Of a stretch of DNA of 64,000 nucleotides, positions 52,128 through 64,000 are shown one piece after another. The stretch's first letter is position 1. Each line of letters begins with the position of its first letter. The stretch is from Eurosta solidaginis. Lineage: Eukaryota > Arthropoda > Insecta > Diptera > Tephritidae. The notes beneath the pieces are model-generated. The model saw only the letters and a program-made list of their open reading frames with translations. It was not told where the DNA came from and did no database searches. Position numbers and translations under genes: made by a program. The stretch lies in assembly GCF_040869045.1 (NCBI RefSeq), contig NW_027136911.1, positions 372,001 to 436,000 of the forward strand, written 5' to 3'.

Positions 52128-55100
52128 TTGCTTGGTTCAATAGATATGTATACTTATCCCTTTTAGTCGGTTAACCCCACCCACTATAACGTAGAAATTG
52201 AACCGTTAACGATAGAAACTTAGGTCAGCTTGTGGATTAATATACACATAAAAACCTACCATCAGCAAAAATAAAATCGATTCTATCTTGCTTGGTTCAA
52301 TAGATATGGACACTTACCTCTTTTAGTCGGTTAACCCCACCCACTTTGACGTAGAAATTGAACCGTTAACGATAGAACCTTGGATCAGCTTGTGGATTAA
52401 TATACACGTAAAAACCTATCATCTGCAAAAAAAAATCGATTCTATCTTGCTTGGTTCAATAGATATGGACACTTATCCCTTTTAGTCGGTTAACCCCACC
52501 CACAATAGATATGGACACTTATCCCTTTTAGTCGGTTAACCCCATCCACTTTGACGTAGAAATTGAACCGTTAACGATAGAACCTTGGATCAGCTCGTGC
52601 ATTAATATACACATAAAAACCTATCATCTGCAAAAACAAAATCGATTCTATCTTGCTTGATTCAATAGATATGGACACTTATCCCTTTTAGCCGGTTAAC
52701 CCCATCCACTTTGACGTAGAAATTGAACCGTTAAAGATAGAGCCTTGGATCAGCTTGTGGATTAATATACACATAAAAACCTACCATCTGCAAAAATATA
52801 TTTGATTCTATCTTGCTTGGTTCAATAGATATATATACTTATCCCTTTTAGTCGGTTAACCCCACACACTATGCCGTAGAAGAGATAGAGCCTTGGATCG
52901 GCTTGTGGATTAATATACGCATAAAAACCTATCATCTGCAAAAACAAAATCGATTCTATCTTGCTTGGTTCAATAGATATGGACACTTATCCCTTTTAGT
53001 CGGTTAACCCCACCCACTATAACGTAGAAATTGAACCGTTAACAATAGAAACTTAGGTCAGCTTGTGGATTAATATACACATAAAAACCTACCATCTGCA
53101 AAAATAAAATCGATTCTGTCTTGCTTGGTTCAATATATATGGACACTTATCCCTTTTAGTCGGTTAACCCCACCCAGTATGACGTAGAAATTGAACCGTT
53201 AACGATAGAACCTTGGATCAGCTTGCGGATTAATATACACATAAAAACCTACCATCTGCAAAAATAAATTCGATTCTATCTTGCTTGGTTCAATAGATAT
53301 GTATGCTTATCCCTTTTAGTCGGTTAACCCCACCCACTATAACGTAGAAATTGAACCGTTAACGATAGGAACTTAGGCCAGCTTGTGGATTAATATATAC
53401 ATAAAAACCTACCATCTGCAAAAATAAAATCGATTCTATCTTGCTTGGTTCAATAGATATGGACACTTATCCCTTTTATTCGGTTATTCCCACCCAGTAT
53501 GACGTAAAAATCGAACCGTTAGCGATAGAACCTTGGAACAGCCTGTGGATTAATATACACATAAAAACCTACCATCTGTAAAAATAAATTCGATTCTATC
53601 TTGCTTGGTTCAATAGATATGGACACTTATCCCTTTTAGTCGGTTAACCCCACCCAGTATGACGTAGAAATCGATCCGTTAGCGATAGAACCTTGGATCA
53701 GCCTGTGAATTAATATACACATAAAAACCTACCATCTGCAAAAATAAATTCGATTCTATCTTGCTTGGTTCAATAGATATGTATACTTATCCCTTTTAGT
53801 CGGTTAACCCCACCCACTATAAAGTAGAAATTGAACCGTTAACGATAGAAACTTAGGTCAGCTTGTGGATTAATATACACATAAAAACCTATCATCTGCA
53901 AAAATAAATTCGATTCTATCTTGCTTGGTTCAATAGATATGTATACTTATCCCTTTTAGTCGGTTAACCCCACCCACTATTACGTAGAAATTGAACCATT
54001 AAAGATAGAGCCTTGGATCAGCTTGTGGATTAATATACACATAAAAACCTACCATCTGCAAAAATAAATTCGATTCTATCTTGCTTGGTTCAATAGATAT
54101 GTATACTTGTCCCTTTTAGTCGGTTAACCCCACCCACTATAACGTAGAAATTGAACCGTTAACGATAGAAACTTAGGTCAGCATGTGAATTAATATACAC
54201 ATAAAAACCTACCATCTGCAAAAATAAAATCGATTCTATCTTGCTTGGTTCAATAGATATGGACACTTATCCCTTTTAGTCGGTTAACCCGACCCACTTT
54301 GACGTAGAAATTGAACCGTTAACGATAGAACCTTGGATCAGCTTGTGGATTAATATACACGTAAAAACCTATCATCTGCAAAAAAAAATCGATTCTATCT
54401 TGCTTGGTTCAATAGATATGGACACTTATCCCTTTTAGTCGGTTAACCCCACCCACAATAGATATGGACACTTATCCCTTTTAGTCGGTTAACCCCATCC
54501 ACTTTGACGTAGAAATTGAACCGTTAACGATAGAACCTTGGATCAGCTCGTGGATTAATATACACATAAAAACCTATCATCTGCAAAAACAAAATCGATT
54601 CTATCTTGCTTGATTCAATAGATATGGACACTTATCCCTTTTAGTCGGTTAACCCCATCCACTTTGACGTAGAAATTGAACCGTTAAAGATAGAGCCTTG
54701 GATTAGCTTGTGGATTAATATACACATAAAAACCTACCATCTGCAAAAATATATTTGATTCTATCTTGCTTGGTTCAATAGATATGTATACTTATCCCTT
54801 TTAGTCGGTTAACCCCACCCACTATGACGTAGAAGAGATAGAGCCTTGGATCGGCTTGTGGATTAATATACGCATAAAAACCTATCATCTGCAAAAACAA
54901 AATCGATTCTATCTTGCTTGATTCAATAGATATGGACACTTATCCCTTTTAGTCGGTTAACCCCACCCACTATAACGTAGAAATTGAACCGTTAACAATA
55001 GAAACTTAGGTCAGCTTGTGGATTAATATACACATAAAAACCTACCATCTGCAAAAATAAAATCGATTCTGTCTTGCTTGGTTCAATATATATGGACACT

Positions 55101-57760
55101 TATCCCTTTTAGTCGGTTAACCCCACCCAGTAGAAATTGAACCGTTAACGATAGAACCTTGGATCAGCTTGTGGATTAATATACACATAAAAACCTACCA
55201 TCTGCAAAAATAAATTCGATTCTATCTTGCTTGGTTCAATAGATATGTATACTTATCCCTTTTTCCCACTATAACGTAGAAATTGAACCGTTAACGATAG
55301 AAACTTAGGCCAGCTTGTGGATTAATATACACATAAAAACCTACCATCTGCAAAAATAAAATCGATTCTATCTTGCTTGGTTCAATAGATATGGACACTT
55401 GTCCCTTTTATTCGGTTATTCCCACCCAGTATGACGTAGAAATCGAACCGTTAGCGATAGAACCTTGGATCAGCCTGTGGATTAATATACACATAAAAAC
55501 CTACCATCTGCAAAAATAAATTCGATTCTATCTTGCTTGGTTCAATAGATATGTATACTTATCCCTTTTAGTCGGTTAACCCCACCCACTATAACGTAGA
55601 AATTGAACCGTGAACGATAGAAACTTAGGTCAGCTTGTGGATTAATGTACACATAAAAACCTATCATCTGCAAAAATAAATTCGATTCTATCTTGCTTGG
55701 TTCAATAGATATGTATACTTATCCCTTTTAGTCGGTTAACCCCACCCACTATGACGTAGAAGAGATAGAGCCTTGGATCGGCTTGTGGATTAATATACAC
55801 ATAAAAACCTACCATCTGCAAAAATAAAATCGATTCTATCTTGCTTGGTTCAATAGATATGGACACTTGTCCCTTTTATTCGGTTATTCCCACCCAGTAT
55901 GACGTAGAAATCGAACCGTTAGCGATAGAACCTTGGATCAGCTTGTGGATTAATATACACATAAAAACCTATCATCTGCAAAAATAAATTCGATTCTATC
56001 TTGCTTGGTTCAATTGATATGTATACTTATCCCTTTTAGTCGGTTAACCCCACCCACTATGACGTAGAAGTGATAGACCTTGGGTCGGCTTGCGGATTAA
56101 TATAGGCATAAAAACCTATCATCTGCAAAAACAAAATCGATTCTATCTTGCTTGGTTCAATAGATATGGACACTTATCCCTTTTAGTCGGTTAACCCCAC
56201 CCAAAATAGATATGGACACTTATCTCTTTTAGTCGGTTAACCCCATCCACTTTGACGTAGAAATTGAACCGTTAACGATAGAACCTTGAATCAGCTTGTG
56301 GATTAATATGCACATAAAAACCTATCATCTTCAAAAACAAAATCGATTCTATCTTGCTTGGTTCAATAGATATGGACGCTTATCCCTTTTAGTCGGTTAA
56401 CCCCACCCACTTTGGCGTAGAAACTGAATCGTTAACGACAGAACCTTGGATCAGCTTGTGGATTAATATACACATAAAAAACTACCATCTGCAAAAATAA
56501 ATTCGATTCTATCTTGCTTGGTTCAATAGATATGTATACTTATCCCTTTTAGTCGGTTAACCCCACCCACTATAACGTAGAAATTGAACCGTTAACGATA
56601 GAAACTTAGGTCAGCTTGTGGATTAATGTACACATAAAAACCTATCATCTGCAAAAATAAATTCGATTCTATCTTGCTTGGTTCAATAGATATGTATACT
56701 TATCCCTTTTAGTCGGTTAACCCCACCCACTATGACGTAGAAGAGATAGAGCCTTGGATCGGCTTGTGGATTAATATACGCATAAAAACCTATCATCTGC
56801 AAAAACAAAATCGATTCTATCTTGCTTGATTCAATAGATATGGACACTTATCCCTTTTAGTCGGTTAACCCCACCCACTATAACGTAGAAATTGAACCGT
56901 TAACAATAGAAACTTAGGTCAGCTTGTGGATTAATATACACATAAAAACCTACCATCTGCAAAAATAAAATCGATTCTGTCTTGCTTGGTTCAATATATA
57001 TGGACACTTATCCCTTTTAGTCGGTTAACCCCACCCAGTATGACGTAGAAATTGAACCGTTAACGATAGAACCTTATATCAGCTTGTGGATTAATATACA
57101 CATAAAAACCTACCATCTGCAAAAATAAATTCGATTCTATCTTGCTTGGTTCAATAGATATGTATACTTATCCCTTTTTCCCACTATAACGTAGAAATTG
57201 AACCGTTAACGATAGAAACTTAGGCTAGCTTGTGGATTAATATACACATAAAAACCTACCATCTGCAAAAATAAAATCGATTCTATCTTGCTTGGTTCAA
57301 TAGATATGGACACTTGTCCCTTTTATTCGGTTATTCCCACCCAGTATGACGTAGAAATCGAACCGTTAGCGATAGAACCTTGGATCAGCCTGTGGATTAA
57401 TACACACATAAAAACCTACCATCTGCAAAAATAAATTCGTTTCTATCTTGCTTGGTTCAATAGATATGTATACTTATCCCTTTTAGTCGGTTAACCCCAC
57501 CCAATATAACGTAGAAATTGAACCGTTAACGATAGAAACTTAGGTCAGCTTGTGGATTAGTATACACATAAAAACCTATCATCTGCAAAAATAAATTCGA
57601 TTCTATCTTGCTTGGTTCAATTGATATGTTTACTTATCCCTTTTAGTCGGTTAACCCCACCCACTATTACGTAGAAATTGAACCATTAAAGATAGAGCCT
57701 TGGATCAGCTTGTGGATTAATATACACATAAAAACCTACCATCTGCAAAAATATATTTGA
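52128..57760. repeat. Third related block
   Basis: J at 47795 recurs at 52815 and CCCGACCCACTTTG at 49270 recurs at 54290, an offset of 5,020. Later anchors TTCAATTGATATG (50532 and 56012) and GGACGCTTAT (50895 and 56373) are offset by about 5,480, so roughly three monomers have been added in between. Shortened CCCTTTTTCCCAC monomers occur near 55257 and 57172. At 55128 CCCAGTAGAAATTG lacks ten bases (TATGACGTAG in other copies). Confidence 0.78.
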
Positions 57761-60740
57761 TTCTATCTTGCTTGGTTCAATAGATATGTATACTTATCTC
57801 TTTTAGTCGGTTAACCCCACCCACTATAACGTAGAAATTGAACCGTTAACAATAGAAACTTAGGTCAGCTTGTGGATTAATATACACATAAAAACCTACC
57901 ATCTGCAAAAATAAAATCGATTCTGTCTTGCTTGGTTCAATATATATGGACACTTATCCCTTTTAGTCGGTTAACCCCACCCAGTATGACGTAGAAATTG
58001 AACCGTTAACGATAGAACCTTGGATCAGCTTGTGGATTAATATACACATAAAAACCTACCATCTGCAAAAATAAATTCGATTCTATCTTGCTTGGTTCAA
58101 TAGATATGTATACTTATCCCTTTTTCCCACTATAACGTAGAAATTGAACCGTTAACGATAGAAACTTAGGCCAGCTTGTGGATTAATATACACATAAAAA
58201 CCTACCATCTGCAAAAATAAAATCGATTCTATCTTGCTTGGTTCAATAGATATGGACACTTGTCCCTTTTATTCGGTTATTCCCACCCAGTATGACGTAG
58301 AAATCGAACCGTTAGCGATAGAACCTTGGATCAGCCTGTGGATTAATATACACATAAAAACCTACCATCTGCAAAAATAAATTCGATTCTATCTTGCTTG
58401 GTTCAATAGATATGTATACTTATCCCTTTTAGTTGGTTAACCCCACCCAATATAACGTAGAAATTGAACCGTTAACGATAGAAACTTAGGTCAGCTTGTG
58501 GATTAATATACACATAAAAACCTACCATCTGCAAAAACAAAATCGATTCTATCTTGCTTGGTTCAATAGATATGGAACCTTATCCCTTTTAGTCGGTTAA
58601 CCCCACCCACTTTGGCGTAGAAACTGAATCGTTAACGATAGAACCTTGGATCAGCTTGTGGATTAATATACACATAAAAACCTATCATCTGCAAAAACAA
58701 AATCGATTCTATCTTGCTTGGTTCAATAGATATGGACACTTATCCCTTTTAGTCGGTTAACCCCACCCACAATAGATATGGACACTTATCCCTTTTAGAC
58801 GGTTAACCCCATCCACTTTGACGTAGAAATTGAACCGTTAACGATAGAACCTTGGCTCAGCTTGTGGATTAATATACACATAAAAACCTACCATCTGCAA
58901 AAACAAAATCGATTCTATCTTGCTTGGTTCAATAGATATGGACACTTATCCCTTTTAGTCGGTTAACCCCACCCACTTTGGCGTAGAAATTGAATCGTTA
59001 ACGATAGAACCTTGGATCAGCTTGCGGATTAATGTACACATAAAAACCTATCATCTGCAAAAACAAAATCGATTCTATCTTGCTTGGTTCAATAGATATG
59101 GACACTTATCCCTTTTAGTCGGTTAACCCCACCCACAATAGATATGGACACTTATCCCTTTTAGACGTTTAACCCCATCCACTTTGACGTAGAAATTGAA
59201 CCGTTAACGATAGAACCTTGGGTCAGCTTGTGGATTAATATACACATAAAAACCTATCATCCGCAAAAACAAAATCGAATCTATCTTGCTTGGTTCAATA
59301 GATATGGACACTTATCCCTTTTAGTCGGTTAACCCCACCCACTATGACGTAGAAGAGATAGAGCCTTGGATCGGCTTGTGGATTAATATACGCATAAAAA
59401 CCTATCATCTGCAAAAACAAAATCGATTCTATCTTGCTTGATTCAATAGATATGGACACTTATCCCTTTTAGTCGGTTAACCCCACCCACTATAACGTAG
59501 AAATTGAACCGTTAACAATAGAAACTTAGGTCAGCTTGTGGATTAATATACACATAAAAACCTACCATCTGCAAAAATAAAATCGATTCTGTCTTGCTTG
59601 GTTCAATATATATGGACACTTATCCCTTTTAGTCGGTTAACCCCACCCAGTATGACGTAGAAATTGAACCGTTAACGATAGAACCTTGGGTCAGCTTGTG
59701 GATTAATATACACATAAAAGCCTACCATCTGCAAAAATAAAATCGATTCTATCTTGCTTGGTTCAATAGATATGGACACTTATCCCTTTTAGACGGTTAA
59801 CACCATCCACTTTGACGTAGAAATTGAACCGTTAACGATAGAACCTTGGGTCAGCTTGTGGATTAATATACACATAAAAGCCTACCATCTGCAAAAATAA
59901 AATCGATTCTATCTTGCTTGGTTCAATAGATATGGACACTTATCCCTTTTAGTCGGTTAACCCCACCCACTTTGGCGTAGAAACTGAATCGTTAACGACA
60001 GAACCTTGGATCAGCTTATGGATTAATATACACATAAAAAACTACCATCTGAAAAATAAATTCGATTCTATCTTGCTTGGTTCAATAGATATGTATACTT
60101 ATCCCTTTTAGTCGGTTAACCCCACCCACTATAACGTAGAAATTGAACCGTTAACGATAGAAACTTAGGTCAGCTTGTGGATTAATATACACATAAAAAC
60201 CTATCATCTGCAAAAATAAATTCGATTCTATCTTGCTTGGTTCAATAGATATGGACACTTATCCCTTTTAGTCGGTTAACCCCACCCACAATAGATATGG
60301 ACACTTATCCCTTTTAGTCGGTTAACACCACCCACTATAACGTAGAAATTGAACCGTTAACGATAGAAACTTAGGTCAGCATGTGAATTAATATACACAT
60401 AAAAACCTACCATCTGCAAAAATAAAATCGATTCTATCTTGCTTGGTTCAATAGATATGGACACTTATCCCTTTTAGTCGGTTAACCCGACCCACTTTGA
60501 CGTAGAAATTGAACCGTTAGCGATAGAACCTTGGATCAGCTTGTGGATTAATATAAACATAAAAACCTACCATCTGCAAAAATAAATTCGATTCTATCTT
60601 GCTTGGTTCAATAGATATGGACACTTATCCCTTTTTCCCACTATAACGTAGAAATTGAACCGTTAACGATAGAAACTTAGGCCAGCTTGTGGATTAATAT
60701 ACACATAAAAACCTACCATCTGCAAAAATAAAATCGATTC
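57761..60740. repeat. Composite-monomer-rich stretch
   Basis: Many monomers here carry two heads (CCCACCCACAATAGATATGG) or TTTTAGACGG, and the canonical HOR order is lost. Resemblance is greatest to 16.0-17.2 kb: both have TATGGAACCTTATCC (16894 and 58574), the shortened CCCTTTTTCCCAC monomer, and CCCAATATAACG. This suggests that the two regions, over 40 kb apart, descend from one block. Nothing other than satellite is seen. Confidence 0.74.
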
Positions 60741-61380
60741 TATCTTGCTTGGTTCAATAGATTTGGACACTTGTCCCTTTTATTCGGTTATTCCCACCCA
60801 GTATGACGTAGAAATCGAACCGTTAGCGATAGAACCTTGGATCAGCCTGTGGATTAATATACACATAAAAACCTACCATCTGCAAAAATAAATTCGATTC
60901 TATCTTGCTTGGTTCAATAGATATGTATACTTATCCCTTTTAGTCGGTTAACCCCACCCACTATAACGTAGAAATTGAACCGTTAACGATAGAAACTTAG
61001 GTCAGCATGTGAATTAATATACACATAAAAACCTACCATCTGCAAAAATAAAATCGATCCTATCTTGCTTGGTTCAATAGATTTGGACACTTGTCCCTTT
61101 TATTCGGTTATTCCCACCCAGTATGACGTAGAAATCGAACCGTTAGCGATAGAACCTTGGATCAGCCTGTGGATTAATATACACATAAAAACCTACCATC
61201 TGTAAAAATAAATTCGATTCTATCTTGCTTGGTTCAATAGATATGTATACTTGTCCCTTTTAGTCGGTTAACCCCACCCACTATAACGTAGAAATTGAAC
61301 CGTTAACGATAGAAACTTAGGTCAGCATGTGAATTAATATACACATAAAAACCTACCATCTGCAAAAATAAAATCGATTC
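60741..61380. repeat. Two-monomer (320-bp) duplication
   Basis: GATTTGGACACTTGTCCC, a private head variant, is at 60760 and again exactly 320 bases later at 61080, each followed by a D-like monomer (TTCGGTTATTCCC) and a GCATGTGAATT monomer. Small differences (ATCGATCC near 61055, TTATCCC against TTGTCCC) show the copies are not brand new. Confidence 0.78.
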
Positions 61381-61460
61381 TATCTTGCTTGGTTCAATAG
61401 ATATGGACACTTATCCCTTTTAGTCGGTTAACCCCACCCACAATAGGTATGGACACTTAT

Positions 61461-62924
61461 CCCTTTTAGTCGGTTAACCCCATCCACTTTGACGTAGAAA
61501 TTGAACCGTTAACGATAGAACCTTGGATCAGCTCGTGGATTAATATACACATAAAAACCTATCATCTGCAAAAACAAAATCGATTCTATCTTGCTTGGTT
61601 CAATAGATATGGACGCTTATCCCTTTTAGTCGGTTAACCCCACCCACTTTGGCGTAGAAACTGAATCGTTAACGATAGAACCTTGGATCAGCTTGTGGAT
61701 TAATATACACATAAAAGCCTATCATCTGCAAAAACAAAATCGATTCTATCTTGCTTGGTTCAATAGATATGGACACTTATCCCTTTTAGTCGGTTAACCC
61801 CACCCACAATAGATATGGACACTTATCCCTTTTAGTCGGTTAACCCCATCCACTTTGACGTAGAAATTGAACCGTTAACGATAGAACCTTGGATCAGCTT
61901 GTGGATTAATATACACATAAAAGCCTATCATCTGCAAAAACAAAATCGATTCTATCTTGCTTGGTTCAATAGATATGGACACTTATCCCTTTTAGTCGGT
62001 TAACCCCACCCACAATAGATATGGACACTTATCCCTTTTAGACGGTTAACCCCATCCACTTTGGCGTAGAAATTGAACCGTTAACGATAGAGTCTTGGGT
62101 CAGCTTGTGGATTAATATACACATAAAAACCTACCATCTGCAAAAATAAATTCGATTCTACCTTGCTTGGTTCAATAGATATGGACACTTATCCCTTTTA
62201 GTCGGTTAACCCCATCCACTTTGACGTAGAAATTGAACCGTTAACGATAGAACCTTGGATCAGCTCGTGGATTAATATACACATAAAAACCTATCATCTG
62301 CAAAAACAAAATCGATTCTATCTTGCTTGGTTCAATAGATATGGACGCTTATCCCTTTTAGTCGGTTAACCCCACCCACTTTGGCGTAGAAACTGAATCG
62401 TTAACGATAGAACCTTGGATCAGCTTGTGGATTAATATACACATAAAAGCCTATCATCTGCAAAAACAAAATCGATTCTATCTTGCTTGGTTCAATAGAT
62501 ATGGACACTTATCCCTTTTAGTCGGTTAACCCCACCCACAATAGATATGGACACTTATCCCTTTTAGTCGGTTAACCCCATCCACTTTGACGTAGAAATT
62601 GAACCGTTAACGATAGAACCTTGGATCAGCTTGTGGATTAATATACACATAAAAGCCTATCATCTGCAAAAACAAAATCGATTCTATCTTGCTTGGTTCA
62701 ATAGATATGGACACTTATCCCTTTTAGTCGGTTAACCCCACCCACAATAGATATGGACACTTATCCCTTTTAGACGGTTAACCCCATCCACTTTGGCGTA
62801 GAAATTGAACCGTTAACGATAGAGTCTTGGATCAGCTTGTGGATTAATATACACATAAAAGCCTATCATCTGCAAAAACAAAATCGATTCTATCTTGCTT
62901 GGTTCAATAGATATGGACACTTAT
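61461..62924. repeat. 732-bp tandem duplication
   Basis: 61461-62192 and 62193-62924 match at an offset of 732, fixed by GGACGCTTAT (61611 and 62343) and GATAGAGTCTTGG near 62085 and 62817. Each copy holds two composite two-headed monomers. A further partial copy of the last composite (GAGTCTTGGGTC) follows to about 63085. Confidence 0.82.
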
Positions 62925-63085
62925 CCCTTTTAGTCGGTTAACCCCACCCACAATAGATATGGACACTTATCCCTTTTAGACGGTTAACCCCATCCACTTT
63001 GGCGTAGAAATTGAACCGTTAACGATAGAGTCTTGGGTCAGCTTGTGGATTAATATACACATAAAAACCTACCATCTGCAAAAAT

Positions 63086-64000
63086 AAATTCGATTCTACC
63101 TTGCTTGGTTCAATAGATATGGACACTTATCCCTTTTAGTCAGTTAACCCCACCCAGTATGACGTAGAAATTGAACCGTTAGCGATAGAATCTTGGGTCA
63201 GCTTGTGGATTAATGTACACATAAAAACCTACCATCTACAAAAATAAATTCGATTCTATCTTACTTGGTTCAATAGGTATGGACACTTAACCCTTTTAGT
63301 CGGTTAGCCCCACCCACAATAGATATGGGCACTTATCCCTTTTAGTCGGTTAATCCCATCCACTTTGACGTAGAAATTGGACCGTTAACGACAGAACCTT
63401 GTATCAGCTTTTGAATTAATATACACATAAAGACCTATCATCTGCAAAAATAAAATCGATTCTGTTTTGCTTGGTTCAATAGATATGGACTCTTATCCCC
63501 TTTAGTCGGTTAACCCCACCCACAATAGATATGGATACTTATCCCTTTTAGTCGGTTAATCCCACCCACTTTGACGCAGAAATTGAACCGTTAACGATAG
63601 GACCTTGGATCTGCTTGTGGATTAATATACACATAAAAACCTACCATCTGCAAAAATAAAATCGATTCTATTTTGCTTGGTTCAATAGATATGGACACTT
63701 ATCCCTTTTAGTCGGTTAACCCCACCCACAATAGATATGGTCACTTATCCCTTTTAGTCGGTTAACCCAATCCACTTTGACGTAGAAATTGAACCGTTAA
63801 CGATAGAACCTTGCATCAGCTCGTGGATTAATATACACATAAAACCCTATCATCTGCAAAAACAAAATCGATTCTATCTTGCTTGATTCAATAGATATGG
63901 ACACTTATCCCCTTTTAGTCGGTTAACCCCATGCACTTTGGCGTAGAAATTGAACCGTTAAAGATAGAGCCTTGGATCAGCTTGTGGATTAATATACACA
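63086..64000. repeat. Divergent terminal monomers
   Basis: Monomers here carry many changes not seen elsewhere in the window: TCAGTTAACC near 63140, CATCTACAAAAA near 63234, TTACTTGG near 63261, CAATAGGTATGG, CACTTAACCC, GGTTAGCCCC, ATGGGCAC, GAAATTGGACC, CAGCTTTTGAATT, AAAGACC, CTGTTTTGC, GGACTCTTATCCCC and GACGCAGAAATT. The unit length and the two-headed composite form are kept. In satellites generally, monomers near an array edge escape homogenisation and diverge, so the array may end not far to the right; that is inference. Confidence 0.78.

Larger units (their letters stand above)
1..64000. repeat. Satellite DNA array, ~160-bp monomer, about 400 tandem copies
   Basis: The phrase GCTTGGTTCAATAGATATG recurs about every 160 bases from base 1 to the end (for example 1, 161, 321, 480, 639, 799, 959), always on the same strand. 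Each monomer then has CTTATCCCTTTTAGTCGG, a GTTAACCCCA block, a variable middle, GATTAATATACACATAAAA, and an A-rich tail ending in CGATTCTATCTT. Composition is about 36% GC, with C exceeding G on this strand (about 35 versus 23 per monomer). Stop codons occur in all frames, and no gene, RNA gene or transposon interrupts the array. The size is close to that of nucleosome-length satellites, and a block like this is typical of eukaryotic centromeric or other heterochromatin; that placement is inference. I do not recognise the family or the species. Confidence 0.98.

Noticed and set aside
1..64000. Telomeric repeat tract
   Set aside because: TTAACCCC appears once per monomer but never in tandem, and no TTAGGG, TTTAGGG or TTAGG runs are present.
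1..64000. LTR or DNA transposon remains
   Set aside because: No terminal repeats, target duplications or coding remnants were found. All length changes are explained by monomer-scale deletions and duplications.

Overview
The whole 64-kb window is one uninterrupted satellite DNA array. It is built from about 400 head-to-tail copies of a ~160-bp, AT-rich (about 36% GC) monomer, all in the same orientation. I find no protein-coding gene, RNA gene, transposon, CRISPR array or unique sequence anywhere in it. A megabase-type satellite with nested higher-order repeats points to a eukaryotic nuclear genome and a centromeric, pericentromeric or subtelomeric heterochromatin block. I do not recognise the monomer and cannot name the species. 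CpG is not depleted in the monomer (5 seen, about 5 expected from base composition), which argues weakly against a heavily CpG-methylated, old vertebrate-type array.

I number the monomer from the G of GCTTGGTTCAATAG. It falls into about 20 recognisable subfamilies, which I label A to T in order of first appearance. Diagnostic sites are the head (GGACAC, GTATAC or GATAC), the middle (CACTATAACG, CACTTTGACG, CAGTATGACG, CACTATTACG, CACTATAAAG or CACTTCGGCG) and the tail (AAATAAATTCG, AAACAAAATCG, AAATATATTTG, or an A-run before ATCG). In the first 7.4 kb the subfamilies recur in fixed order, giving a 23-monomer higher-order repeat (HOR) of 3,692 bp (1-3692) followed by a second copy of 3,741 bp (3693-7433). 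The two differ by whole-monomer gains and losses whose junctions are hybrid monomers, the signature of unequal crossing-over or conversion.

Layout: HOR copies 1 and 2 (1-7433); a partial third copy (7434-8551); two nearly identical 3,346-bp segments in tandem (8539-15213); a mixed, more scrambled stretch (15214-20640, with a 761-bp tandem pair); overlapping 2.7-2.8-kb repeats (20088-28546); an exact two-monomer duplication near 28.5-29.1 kb; HOR-ordered monomers (29-37.4 kb, with an 833-bp pair); two copies of a block about 9 kb apart (37416 and 46311), with 772-bp and 1,631-bp tandem duplications between them; a third related copy (about 52.8-57 kb); and a right portion rich in composite monomers with 320-bp and 732-bp duplications. 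From about 63.1 kb monomers carry many private substitutions, as expected near the edge of a satellite array.

Nothing here behaves as a multi-gene system. The most interesting content is structural: a very long HOR, crossover scars that can be read at monomer resolution, a monomer with two 8-bp GTTAAC-centred palindromes, one of which is present in about half of the HOR positions, and nested duplications at 320, 732, 761, 772, 833, 1,631, 2,692, 2,773, 3,346, about 3,700 and about 9,050 bp. Subfamily assignments and coordinates were made by eye; identity values need alignment.
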